A stretch of 64,000 bases of DNA. It comes from Adiantum capillus-veneris (taxonomy: Eukaryota; Streptophyta; Polypodiopsida; Polypodiales; Pteridaceae). The number at the start of each line of letters is the position of its first letter. Position 1 is the stretch's first letter. Where the stretch lies: positions 38,448,537 to 38,512,536 of the forward strand of contig CM043966.1 of NCBI GenBank assembly GCA_014529385.2, given 5' to 3'. The notes under the pieces were generated by a model, which had not been told where the DNA came from, made no database searches, and worked only from the letters and a program-made list of their open reading frames with translations. This document shows positions 41,897 to 52,474 of the stretch, one piece after another. Position numbers and translations under genes: made by a program.

Positions 41897-44800
41897 ATGG
41901 ATTCCGCTAAGTCATCGGCAACTAAGAGAAAAAGACCAACCATCAAGGATGCTCTTGCAGAAGCAGAACCTTTTGATATTCCAACAGAAACCCTCAAGCC
42001 AACCAAGACTTGGGTGGAGGAAGCAGTACTAGAAAAAGAGGGAATAAAGATCTACCAGGGGACTTTCAGAGATCCTCAAGGGCAATCGGTCGATGTACCT
42101 ATGATCCCACGAGAATTAGTGGATTATAGCAGATCAGAGAACATCAGCAGATACCTGGAAAGGGCTGACTTACACAGGTTCTTCACCTCGAGACCATCAG
42201 GTGTAGACACAAGAAGAGTGTATGAGTTGGCAACATCCATTCAGAAGGATGGGAAAGCCACATTGACAGCCATGGATGGAGAGAAAGTAGAAGTACAGAT
42301 CACTCCACAGCTCATTGCAGATGCATTGAAGCTGCACAACAAAGGGAGCTCTGTCAGGGAAAGAAGGGAGGCCATAGAGGTCTATGGATCAAAGAAACAA
42401 AATGCAACTACGGAGATATGGCAGATCAAAGAGCGGCAACCCTTTGCCGATATACAACCAGTTTCTCCATGTTTGCAGTAAAAGACCGCAAAGTATACTA
42501 CACCACCCCATGCCATTGCAACAACCATCACATGGGCACTGAAGAGCAATATGCCAAAAGAGGTGAATTATGCTCAATACATCCACGAGCAAGTAATCGC
42601 CATGCACAACCAGAAGCCAAAGTACATAGGAGGAGGAGAAATCCTAACAAGAATAGCTTATGAAGCTATTGGAGCTAGGGATCAAGGGCCACGGGTTCCC
42701 TCCCAGAATGAGTGGCTTAGAGAAGCCGATGAGGAGGAAGAACAGCAAGAAGTATCCAAGAGGGCGTCCACAAGAGCACGCCGAAAACTAGAAATAGTTT
42801 CAGAACCTGAAGAGGCTGTGGACGAGCCGCTCAAGAAGAAAGCGAAGAAGAAGGCTGATCCCAAGCAAACCAAAAGTCAAAAAGCCGCAAGAATGGAAAG
42901 GCTGGTGGAGCAGTTTAGAGCGGAAAGAGCTCTAAAGGGGGACTTTGAAGAAATGTGGGTGCCAGACCCCACTAAAGTCGGAACCAGCTCAGCCAGGCCA
43001 CATGTTGATCAATATGATCAATATATTAGAGCTTATGAGGAGTCGGAGGCCATACTGGAGCAGCAACCTGTCGAGCCTTATACTGAAGAGGAAGTACAGC
43101 TTTTAAAAGCTGAGCTGAAAAAGGACGACAAGGAGAAGAAGGAAGTAGATGAGTCTACTGAACCTCGAGAGAAAGAAGACGGGCAAGCAAACAAAGGGAA
43201 AGCCAAGATGACTGAGGACAATCAGCCCTCCTTTACTGATGTACCAAGCCCGAAGAAGACGGAAATTATTGTGGAGGAGACCACAATAGAAATAGAAACA
43301 GAAGTTATGGAAAAGCCGGAGGCCGGGACCAAGGAAAAGGAGATAGATCCAGTTCAGCAAAAGAAAGATGATTATGAGGATCTGGTAGCGATCGGATACA
43401 GTGAAGAAGAGGCCCTGGAGGCAGTTTATGGGATATCCCTACGAAAACAAGATGATCGGAAAGGGACGAAGGAAAAGACAAAGGGTACAATGGAGAGTGA
43501 AGAGAAAATGGACGAACAGAACATACTAGAAGAGCCGAAGCCATTGGAGGTGGTGGCAGAGAAAGACATGACACATGGTGCATGAACTGCTCAGCAAGAT
43601 TAAAGAAAGATCCAGAGCAAAGGAAGTAGCAATTGAGACAGCAAAACAAAAGGAAGCAGAGTTGCAGAAGAAGTTAGAGAATGCTATGACTGAATCTGAA
43701 AGTCATAAAGCATCACTCTACGACGCAGAAAACGAGAGAGACGGCTTGATACTCCAACTAGCCGAAGCTTCAAGAGAGGTAACAAGTTCACAGGAAGCAA
43801 AGGAGCGAATAGAAGATGAGCTGGAGGCAGCCAAGGATGAGCTCATTGAGCTAAGGGAAAGAGTCGAACTTCAAGAAAGGACAATCACGAGACTCAGGAC
43901 CACCCCTAGAGCTAGCAGAGCAGGAACAGAACAAGAGGGAGCCCTCGTACCAGCTCTGGAAGATCAGGTCAGAAGTTTGCAAAGAGAGCTAAGGTTAGAG
44001 CAAGTGCAAAGATTGCACATGGCGGAGGGATCATTGGCTGCAGAGGAGAGGCTCACATCAGAAAACCAAACACTAAGGACAGAAAATGAGGCCCTCCGCA
44101 AACAGCTCCAAGACCTCCAAGAGCAACAAAGAAGAGAAACAGAGACACCACAAGAAGAAGCAGGGGGAGCAGCCATAGAGCTACCAGAAACTGGAGAGGC
44201 AACCACAATTGAAGATCCAGCCCCAGTTCAAGAAGTGGCCTCGACTTCAGGAATCTCTGAAGAAGAAGAACAAAGGCTCCAGGACCAAATAGAAAAGTCA
44301 ACAGAGGAAAGTGCCAAGGCGGAAATGGAATGGAAAGGAGACTCCTCATCTCCATTAGACTTCAAGGTTTAGACACAAAAGTGCTCCATGAAGAGTGGAT
44401 GCAACCCAGCCTGCCTTTCCCTCTGATGAAATTTGAAGTGATAAAGACGAAAAAGAGAATAGAGGAGGAGCAGTATGTCGCTCTTTACGAAGGCGACATC
44501 ACAAAGGATGAACAATCAAAGAAGATTGTAGATTCTCAACCTAGATGGAGGAAAGGTTGGCTGAACAAATACCCAGCCTACCTCATCTACTTGGTAGAGG
44601 CTCCAAAGGAGATTCGGGAGGATGCAACCTTCTGCCCGGTGCCAAGAGTCAGAAGCTGGAAAGAGCATGGCAGGATTGCAGAAAAGAAGCCAAATTGGCT
44701 TAATTACCCAAGGATGCCAGGACCAAAGGCAGGAGAGAGAATAGGTAAAGCCTACATGGTGAAAACCCTAACGGGCACCATCAAACTCTTTACTGGCTCT

Positions 44801-45142
44801 CCTGACCTTTCGTGTCAGATGCTAAAGAAAATCTGCAGGACTCTCTTAGCATGCATTGAAGTGTTCGCGCCAGATAAAGCCACGACCTCGAGTCTACTAT
44901 CGACGGCCGACACAGTGACGGATATGATGTATGATCTTTCATTGCAGCCATCACCAAAGGTGTTACATCTCTTATACCAAAGAATTATGTTTTTGCCTAG
45001 CTTCCACATGCAAACATTCGAAGAAGCTTTCTACACCGGCTTTTTCACTCACGAAAGCAAAATATTCGGCCCAACCTTGACCATCGGCAACCTACGCTAC
45101 GAATCACATTTGCAGATGCTCAAGACGACAGGACTCTATTGA
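41897..45142 (+). CDS. Large 3' coding region of the giant element, unknown function, frame-broken
   Basis: ATG at 41897 starts MDSAKSSATKRKRP, with an NLS-like KRKR. Coding continues through four apparent frame changes (near 42430, 42510, 43580 and 44340) to 45142, about 1,080 codons in all. Part 1 (41897-42480) is globular and weakly resembles plant transposon-protein domains found in other retroelement extra ORFs (segment VEVQITPQLIADALKL). Part 2 (42551-43585) is highly charged with Lys-rich blocks and a UBA-like helix (DLVAIGYSEEEALEAVYG). Part 3 (43575-44372) is a long coiled coil. Part 4 (44330-45142) is globular, with FCPVPRVRSWKEHGR and aromatic segments. No envelope-like transmembrane segment is evident. 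Position between pol and the 3' LTR matches extra ORFs of Tat/Athila elements. Confidence 0.7.
43575..44372 (+). CDS. Coiled-coil segment of the 3' ORF
   Basis: Open for 265 codons from an ATG that overlaps the previous frame by 11 bases. Heptad-like Leu/Glu/Lys pattern through about residue 200 (segments AELQKKLENAM, RIEDELEAAKDELIELRERV, ALRKQLQDLQEQQRRE), then an acidic tail. This would promote oligomerisation of the protein. It is probably not a separate gene but part of the 41897-45142 product, split by a frameshift, though the overlap and ATG allow a separate start. Confidence 0.65.
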   Translation: MVHELLSKIKERSRAKEVAIETAKQKEAELQKKLENAMTESESHKASLYDAENERDGLILQLAEASREVTSSQEAKERIEDELEAAKDELIELRERVELQERTITRLRTTPRASRAGTEQEGALVPALEDQVRSLQRELRLEQVQRLHMAEGSLAAEERLTSENQTLRTENEALRKQLQDLQEQQRRETETPQEEAGGAAIELPETGEATTIEDPAPVQEVASTSGISEEEEQRLQDQIEKSTEESAKAEMEWKGDSSSPLDFKV

Positions 45143-45179
45143 CCAAGCCTAAAAGTCATGTCAGGGACGACATGAACGC

Positions 45180-45191
45180 GGAGGGGGGGAG
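45180..45191 (+). promoter_or_regulatory. 3' polypurine tract (giant element)
   Basis: GGAGGGGGGGAG immediately before the 3' LTR. It is the expected plus-strand primer. Confidence 0.9.
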
Positions 45192-45478
45192 TGTTGAGCC
45201 AGACAGAGGATCACACCCACATTTTTGCTCACACCCATCATTTTGTAACCATTGATTGTAATAAATGTCTTTCCGACATTAATTTTGATTTGAGCCATTC
45301 ATTAAGTAACGGGACTCAATTGAGTTTCCAGCTTGTAATCCCGAAGTAATTTCACCTGTGATGTAAATAATTAGAGATGTTCTCACCTCCAAGGCTGAGG
45401 TATATAAGCCAAAGTTTTGTAACCTAAAGGGAGATTCAATTATTAATCAAAGTGAGTTTTTGAGCGCCGTGACTGTGT

Positions 45479-45511
<33 letters not shown>

Positions 45512-46132
45512 TTATCTTCTTGCTACGCGAGCTACGGGGCCGCCATTGGAGAAGCGACACCGCCATTGTGTTAGCAACGGTGAGAGCTACGCACAGATAC
45601 CAAGAGTGCGCGCTATCGGCTTCTATGTGTGGTAAGTTCCTACGAGCTTCGGTGTGAGTTTTCTTCCAACTCGTGTGTCGGAATAGAGCGTGCAGCATAT
45701 CTATAGAACCACAACGAGTAGAGCTACACATTAGTACCATCGGGTCAAGTTTCGGTCACCTGTATTTTTCGGCCTGTCTTCATACGCGTTTGCCGCACGG
45801 AGTGGTTATAGGTTGATTTTGCAGTTCAAGTCTTTAGGGTGTTGTTCTTACCTAGTGTATAGACTTCCCCTTGAGTTTGAGATCGATTCAATGATTCTAG
45901 ATCCTGTTTCGTATAGCATTCGTTCGTAGTACGGATTTCAGTCACTTGCGTATTTTAGAACTTAGATTTGATTTCCTTAGTAGTGATTGTCATTAGAAGG
46001 TCGAGTAGGTGATTTGACACCCACCTAGTTGTTTCCATGCGCCTGCGGGTCAAGCTCCGTCCTCGCTGACAAATTCTGTTGTTGGTTGAGTTCTCGCTAT
46101 TTAGCTTCCGCTAGCGGCGTAACCGCCTTAAC
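45192..46132 (+). repeat. 3' LTR of the giant element
   Basis: About 941 bp nearly identical to the 5' LTR. It ends CCTTAAC directly before target copy CTCAC; the final A seen in the 5' LTR is absent. Its AG tract (45481-45509) is uninterrupted, unlike the 5' copy. Confidence 0.93.
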
Positions 46133-46137
46133 CTCAC

Positions 46138-46369
46138 CAACACTCCTTGATCCACATACAGCTCATCCTGCTGCGAGCCATGCATCAACCTGGCATGATA
46201 ACAATTTATGGACGCAATCCATTTACCCTTGACTTATGTGAACCAATCCAGGTTAGCCAGCTGATATGTGGCCCATTGAAAAACACTCCACTACCTTGAA
46301 GGGCCTTCCCACTATTTGAAACTCCTTTTGAAGGTGTTTGTCCCGCTTACTGTTGTAGCGCAAAACCAA
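46138..46369 (-). other. 3' coding end and UTR of the Tat-like element
   Basis: Between the giant insertion and the last integrase frame. On the minus strand 46369-46200 continues the integrase C-terminus in broken frames. Nothing else seen. Confidence 0.5.
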
Positions 46370-47691
46370 TCATGTTTCTTGATACCCTTCTTCTAACCTT
46401 TTCATTATCTTTGCCAAAGCCTTATCCTGCATCTGTCCATAATGCTCCAATGCGCTCATCCTATCCAACTGGACCTCATGTAACTGCAAGAGCCTCTCTT
46501 TGAATGCATCACTAGGCGGCCCAAGCAACTTCTCTAACATCTTGACCGCAGGCAACTCTACCTCCACAGGCAATAGTGCTTCCTTTCCATACACCAAATG
46601 AAATGGAGTAAACCCTGTACCTGTCTTCACCGAAGTACGGTAAGCCCATAATGCACTAGGCAATTCCAAATCCCAATTCTTTCCTTGGTGCTCTGTCACT
46701 TTAGAAAGAATTTGTGCCAACTCACCATTGAATCTTTCATTAGCCATTACACTGCGGGTAATAAGGAGTGGTATGCTGGTGCCTAATCTTCATCTTTGTG
46801 CATAAGAAAGTCTAGCAGTTTAGCTCTAAATCCTGGCCCCTTATTTGAAAGTAGCTCTAATGGCACCCCAAACTTGCAACATATTTCATCATACACAAAT
46901 TTTGCCACATCCTTTGCAGTGATCTGTTTTACTGCTATAGCCTCTGCCCATCTAGAGAGATAGTCCATTGCCGTCAAGATATAGCTTTTGCCCCTGTTTG
47001 TGATAGGTAACGGGCCTATTGCATCAATCCCCCACTTTTCAAACACATCAAACGCAATAATGGTTTTTCGTAGCTCTGGCTTCAACACTCTCTTCCCAAA
47101 TTCTTGACACCTATTGCAAGACCTACACCAATGGTGAACATCCTTGTGCAAACTAGGCCATACATACCCCTCTTGCAAAATCTTATGCAAGGTAATCTTT
47201 AGAGCAAAATGGCCACCACATGCGCCTTCATGATTCTCTTCCAACACTCTGTAAAGCTCCTCTTGCCAAGGTACACGTCTCAACACGAGATCAGCCCCTT
47301 TCATGTATAAGACATCACCAATCAATTTGTACCTGTATGCTCTACGCACAAAGCCATACTTCTTAGACTTCTGAATCTCCTTTGGAATGATTCCTGTTAG
47401 CAAAAACTCCTCTTCTTGAGCCAAACTTTCCCGGCCATGATAAAGAGGTAAATTGGTCCTCAACACGAATAGCTCCCCAATCATGACTTGAGCTGCTTCA
47501 TGTGCCTCTCCATTTAGAGCACGTTCAATGTGTCTAATGCTCCATGCTTCAAACTTTTTTAACAGGCCTTTAATTCTAAAGCACATTTCCTTCAATGAGG
47601 TGTTCTTGCTCTTCCACACACCCAGCACTTGCTTCACCACTAACAAGGCATCACTTTTATGCTCAACCTTCGAACCCCATGCTTCAAACAA
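46370..47691 (-). pseudogene. Tat-like element: end of second RNase H and integrase
   Basis: Minus strand, 47691 to 46783 then 46747 to 46370 after a frame change. It starts with the later part of RNase H (SDALLVVKQVLGVWKSKN; ERALNGEAHEAAQ, where the last catalytic Asp position is His). One H2C2 module follows (HEGACGGHFALK ... CRSCNRC). The integrase core has D in WGIDAIGPLP, D replaced by N in LLSNKGPGF (usually SDxG), and the final part carries ERFNGELAQILSKV and ALWAYRTSVKTGTGFTPFHLVYGKEALLP. The loss of the second catalytic Asp and the frame change near 46765 make it inactive. Confidence 0.88.
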
Positions 47692-47903
47692 ATGTGTAAT
47701 CCGGCTTCCAATGTAGCATATTCAGCCTCATTGTTACTATGCACATCCAATTTGAACCCTCTCTTGCATACTAGCTTCCCTCTGGAATCATAAAGTGCTA
47801 TACCCCCTGAAGCTGCATCATGGCTCTTTCTGTATGAACCATCAAAGAACAACACATGTGCATTGCTGATCTGTGGCACTTCTTCAACTACCTTTCTCAC
47901 CAC
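47640..47903 (-). pseudogene. Tat-like element: second RNase H, N-terminal part
   Basis: The minus-strand frame with ISNAHVLFFDGSYRKS (first catalytic Asp) and NNEAEYATLEAGL (Glu) is the archaeal/plant-type RNase H captured by Tat elements. It overlaps the next frame by about 50 bases, so a one-base change splits the domain. Confidence 0.85.
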
Positions 47904-49686
47904 CTCTTCCTTAACAATAAGGGATTCTCCTTGTAGGTCAACAAATCAGCTAGGGTAGCCCTTGTACTATCTTCCACTAGAAAAGAGAACTCAAACTCTT
48001 GCAGCTCAATTACCCATTTCTTCACCACATTTGACATGTTAATACCATTAATTAACTGTGGCAAAAAGGCATAACTCGTCAAGAAAACAAAAGGCCGTGG
48101 TAGCAAGTAATGACGAAATCGTCGACAAGCAAATATTACACTGGCCATCACTAGCTCTACTTCCGATAACTTTCTCTCCGCTACCAACTTCACTCGGCTT
48201 GCACAATACACTGGCCTCATATAATGGCTTCCCTTCCCCTTTTGCAATAGCATGGCTCCAATGGCATCATCCCCTACTGATGGATTTACATAAAAAACTT
48301 TCTCCCAATCAGGAGCCTGCATGGCTGACAACCCCCCTAACACCTCTTTCACCTCTTGAAACACTTCTTCACACTTGTCATCCCATTGCAATGGATCATG
48401 CTTTGCCACTTGCTGTAATGGATAAAGAAGCTGCGAAGACAATGGAATAAACCGTGCCATGTACTTCACTTTGTGTATAAAGGTTGCCAATTGCTTCGTA
48501 CTCGTAGGTGATGGAAGAAGAATAATAGACTTAACCTTGTCTGGATCAGCCTCAATGCCATTTTCTGACACCATGTGGCCCAATAACTTCACCCTTGGCT
48601 GTGCTAGATGACATTTCTTTGGATTTAGTTGTCCTCCACATTCATCATATCGAGCCAATACCATCTGCAGCTTCTCATGGTGTTCAGCCCTACTGCTATA
48701 AACACAGAAGTCATCCATAAAAGCTTTAACACAACTACCAATGAATGGTTCCAACACCCAATTTGCTCTCTCTTGATAGAAAGATGGTCCATTTGACAAC
48801 CCAAATGCAATACTGTGTAGCAATAGCAGCCCCATGGCGTAATAAAAGTTGTCTTTGTGCGGTCTTTAAGAGCAATCTTCAATTGAAAATAGCCTGAAAA
48901 ACCATCACACACACTGTACCTCTCATAACCTGCCACTGAATCCAAGATCTGATCAATGAATGGAAGAGGATATGGGTTCTTCTTAGTGGATGCAATTAAG
49001 GGTTTAAAATCTACACAAATCCTCCACTTCCCATCCTTCTTTGGACTGACTACTACTGGACTCACCCATTCTGTGGTCTCCACAGGGACTATGAACCCTG
49101 CCTTCAATAACTTGTCCACCTCTACCTGCAAGGCTTCCATTTGCTCTTGACCCATCCTTCTTAGCCTTTGCCGCACTGGCTTAGCATCTTCTTTCAGCTC
49201 TATATGCATCTCTTCACCCTTGAACCCTCTGATCTCTTCATATGAAGTAATAAACAAATCAGGAAAACTAGCCAGCATATGCAAAAATATATCCTTCTCC
49301 ATAGCTGAGAGGTCTCCACTAATCATTTGCGTTATTAATTCCTGCTTCTTTGACAACTCAACCTTGGTTTGCATCAGCCCTTCAATCACTTCATAAGGCC
49401 CTTCACTTTCATCTTCAACCTCATTCGCAAATGCAACTAAACCAATTTCCTGGATTTCTTTGTCCATCAAAAGAAATGCAACATCAGCATCCTCATCACT
49501 GCTGGTAGTGCTATCATTGTCCTCATCTGTCACCGTGGAAGAGTCTTCATCACTAGAATCATCCTCATCTTCATAAAGCTCCTCTAATCGTTTCCTTGTG
49601 TCCATATTATAAAGCTTCTTGGTACCTGTCTTTCCATAGAGGCTAATCGTACCATGTCGCCAATCTTGAACAGCTCTCCACTGCAC
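47897..49686 (-). pseudogene. Tat-like element: RT and first RNase H
   Basis: From 49686 the frame begins at the protease end (VQDWRHGTISLYGK), then an acidic Asp/Ser linker (EDDSSDEDSSTVTDEDND) and RT (HIELKEDAKPVRQR, SPVVVSPKKDGKWRICVDFK, DGFSGYFQLKIALKD). A frame change near 48835 leads to AFGLSNGPSFYQ and the active site AFMDDFCVYS. The first RNase H has lost its catalytic Asp (FYVNPSVGDDAIGAMLLQK, where a D-A-S would be expected), as is known for the original RNase H of Tat elements that carry a second copy. Confidence 0.88.
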
Positions 49687-50140
49687 GTAACCATGGTCTG
49701 CCCAGTATAATAGGATATGCTCCCAACCCTGCTGGCATCACATGAAAATCAACCACTGCCTTTGCATCATATGCCTCCACTTCTAAGCTCTTTACAACAC
49801 CCAAGCATTTTACTTTTTGATGGTTTGCCAATCTGATCCGAAACCCTGACACCCCAGCCACTGTGAGACCCATCTTCTCAACGCATGAGTGTGTTATGAC
49901 GCATATTTGGGCTCCGCCATCCACATAACCTTGTCCCAAATTTTTCCTTTTATGCCACACATCTACTATTGGACAAATGTCTGGTAGCTCATCCATTGCC
50001 AACACCTTTACTGAACCTCTCTCTGGCTCTTTCTCCATTGGGTTAACCATCCTCTTCCACTGTCGCTTTAGCTTAGGCACCATCTCTATAAGCTGCCCAA
50101 AAGTAACATCTGCCTTCCTGCTCGTCAGATCCTCCTTCAA
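49643..50140 (-). pseudogene. Tat-like element: aspartic protease
   Basis: 165 codons. The core reads GYVDGGAQICVIT, so the usual D-S/T-G is D-G-G, and the later hallmark YPIILGRPWLRA is intact. The frame ends where RT begins in an overlapping frame. D-G-G may be a mutation or a lineage variant. Confidence 0.85.
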
Positions 50141-50163
50141 GTCATAGCTTAATTGCCCATCCC

Positions 50164-51408
50164 CTAGTGGAAAATCTGAAACATGAAACTTTCGACGAGC
50201 TCTCCTTTTCCTCTTGGCCTTGACATCCTCGCCTTCATGGCTCTTTCCTTTCTTCTTACTAGGACCTGGGCACTTCTTCTTCCTTCCTTTTCCTCTGTGG
50301 TCCTCTTCCCAATAGGCATCACTAATGTATCCTCTAGCTTTGATGCCTTCTCCAAGGTGACTACACTTAGCACTTTTGTCTTTCCCTTTTCCTCCTGGGT
50401 CAGTCCACTGGTTCCTTCGTCTCCCTTAATTTCGATGCCATAATCATTTGACCTAGTTAACACCTGTCTTGGCAATGGATACATGTCTCCCCCCATCCTT
50501 GGTGGCTTATCACATTGCGGGCTGATGTGACCCAACTCTCCACAATTATAACATGTGGGCGTCTGCCTCCAAAACCTACCATTGCTTTGTCCAACACCAT
50601 TCCTAGGCCTTTCTTCACCTCCTGGCTGATTTGCAAACCTCCCTCGACCTCGATTATTTCCCACTTGACCTAGCATGTTTAGGCTGAGATTCTTCATCAA
50701 ATCTACCATTTGCCTCATGTCTTGCCTTAGCCCATCATCTTGCACTGCTGTAGTGACCACTGCTGGCATAACCTGAGTAGTAACACTGGTTCATGATGAA
50801 ACCCTGACATGCGCCCTTGTAAAGACTCTATAGGCTGAAATTCAGACCTCATGGCAAAGACTCCACCCCTAACTGGCTCATTTTCCTCAGCTTCCACTCT
50901 TTGTTCCTTGCTACCTCTAGTGCATCTTCATATGTCCTAGGCTTCTTTAGCTCCACTCTCCAACGTATATTCTCCCAAAGACCAGCCAAGAACCTGTCCT
51001 TCTTCATCATGTCAGGCGGGGGTACCTGTGGTGCTAAAGCCTTGCACATTCGCTCCCATGCCAATGAAAACTTACGTATGTACGCATCTACTGGCTCACC
51101 TTCCTTTTGCACCAAAGCCTGTACTTCTTGCCACACTTGTCAGGATCTTCTATCTTCACAAACTCCACTTCCAACCCATGTCGTAGATTGTCCCAACTCA
51201 ACCTTACAGGTGGATCAGCCACACGCAACTCCTCTTCAAATGCTTTAGACCAAACTCGTGCATCACTCTTCAAACTAATTTGGAGAAGGCGTAACATTTG
51301 CGTAGGGTCATGAATTTGGTTGCTAATGCAGGCAACCTCCATCTTTTCCAAAAATTCTTCCACATCTTCATCACTTCTTCCATGAAACTCCGGATAAGAG
51401 AAAGCCAT
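50164..51408 (-). pseudogene. gag: Tat-like element: Gag with zinc knuckle
   Basis: Start ATG at 51408 (MAFSYPEFHGRSDEDVEEF), a typical gypsy Gag N-terminus (FLEKMEVACISNQI; RLLQISLKSDARVWSK), then a frame change at about 51110 into MWQEVQALVQKEGEPVDAYIRKF and DRFLAGLWENIRWRVE. A third frame (50769 to 50164) has the CCHC knuckle CYNCGELGHISPQC followed by KPPRMGGDMYPLPRQVL and a basic tail. The order is normal, but at least two frame changes break it. Confidence 0.88.
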
Positions 51409-52474
51409 GGCTACCCAAATTATGATGCTTTGAGAACCCCTTCGAACACACGTGCAAGAACCCAAAACTTTTCACTACCCAATCCCCAGAAACTTCAATG
51501 GAGCTCAACTTTAGATAAGGACAAACACATGCACATCAAATGAGTTTTCATAGTTAATCATCGGAATGACAACAGACAAAGGACATTCCAGGATCTCTCT
51601 CAATCTTCTTGGCCCAAACATAAAGACTATGCGCTGCTGGAAAAAGATCTTCCTGGACACATGAACATTAATCTGAATTCTTTGAGTTAAATGAAAAGGA
51701 GTGAACCGAGGGCCATTTTGATCATCCATTAAAGCCAACCATGAAGCTCCCAAGAAGGCACACCTGACTCAACCTCTGATTTTGCCAAAATTTCAGCAGC
51801 ATAATAGCACAAATGGCTCAAAATACCAAAAAACCAGCCATCATAACTTGGGAAAATTTCGACAGAGTTTCCCCAGAAGTAGAGCAGTAGGAACCCAAAA
51901 TATAGATGGTCTATGTATGCATAAGCTGTCAACAATAGAACCCGAGCATCAAGTAGGACTCACTAGTACATAGCCTATGGCGAGGTTACAAATAGGGTGC
52001 TCCAGCTACCTGTATCACCGAAAGGATCTCCACATTTGAGAATCCCCCAGCTCAATAAAACCTCACGCTATCGACCCTCACACAAAGGCTAATGCAAATC
52101 GCATATAGTCAAGTCTCAGAAATGACTATCTCCCAGACCAAGTCTCAGAAATGGCTGGGACTGCCAAATACAACCAAGTATGGCTCCACAAATGCGTACA
52201 ATGGCAGTTTCCACAAGTAACGTACAATCCAGCAGACAATGCGCTCAAATAGGCGCCAAGTGATGCATTCCCACAACAACTGCAAGTGACATCACTGCTA
52301 GTATATCACTGTACTCCAGCTACCTGTACCTGTGTGAATCACCTGTACCTGTACCTGTCCCTGTAACCTATAACCTGTAATCTGCAACCTACAACCTGTA
52401 CTCCCGAATCTCGAAGCTTGAAGCTCGAAGCAGAAGGTACTCGAAGAAGATCCTCCGTGGGGGCGCCAAAAGAA
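51409..52474 (-). other. 5' leader of the Tat-like element
   Basis: About 1,060 bp between primer site and gag start. No gene. At 52318-52410 there is a run of short ACCTGT-type repeats (CCTGTACCTGT, CTGTAACCTATAACCTGTAATC), a small tandem tract. Confidence 0.6.
52455..52468 (-). promoter_or_regulatory. Primer-binding site of the Tat-like element
   Basis: The minus strand reads TGGCGCCCCCACGG, six bases after the LTR end CTCACA. Confidence 0.8.

Larger units (their letters stand above)
27100..46132 (+). mobile_element. Giant 19,033-bp Ty3/gypsy retrotransposon with palindrome arrays and 3' ORF
   Basis: LTRs at 27100-28061 and 45192-46132, target duplication CTCAC (27095-27099 and 46133-46137), primer site TGGCGCCGCTGCCGGGG (28064-28080) and purine tract (45180-45191). 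The order is leader with four palindromes, gag, zinc knuckles plus protease, RT, RNase H, two H2C2 modules, integrase core, second retropepsin plus basic repeats, internal purine tract, 1.6 kb non-coding, five palindromes, then a 3.2-kb unknown coding region. It is more than twice the length of a usual gypsy element. By eye the LTRs differ by only about a dozen changes, so the insertion is young and later than its Tat-like host. Several single-base frame changes break the ORFs. Confidence 0.95.

Noticed and set aside
41897-45142. Retroviral-type envelope in the 3' ORF
   Set aside because: There is no signal peptide, transmembrane segment or fusion-peptide-like region; the product is charged and coiled-coil-rich.
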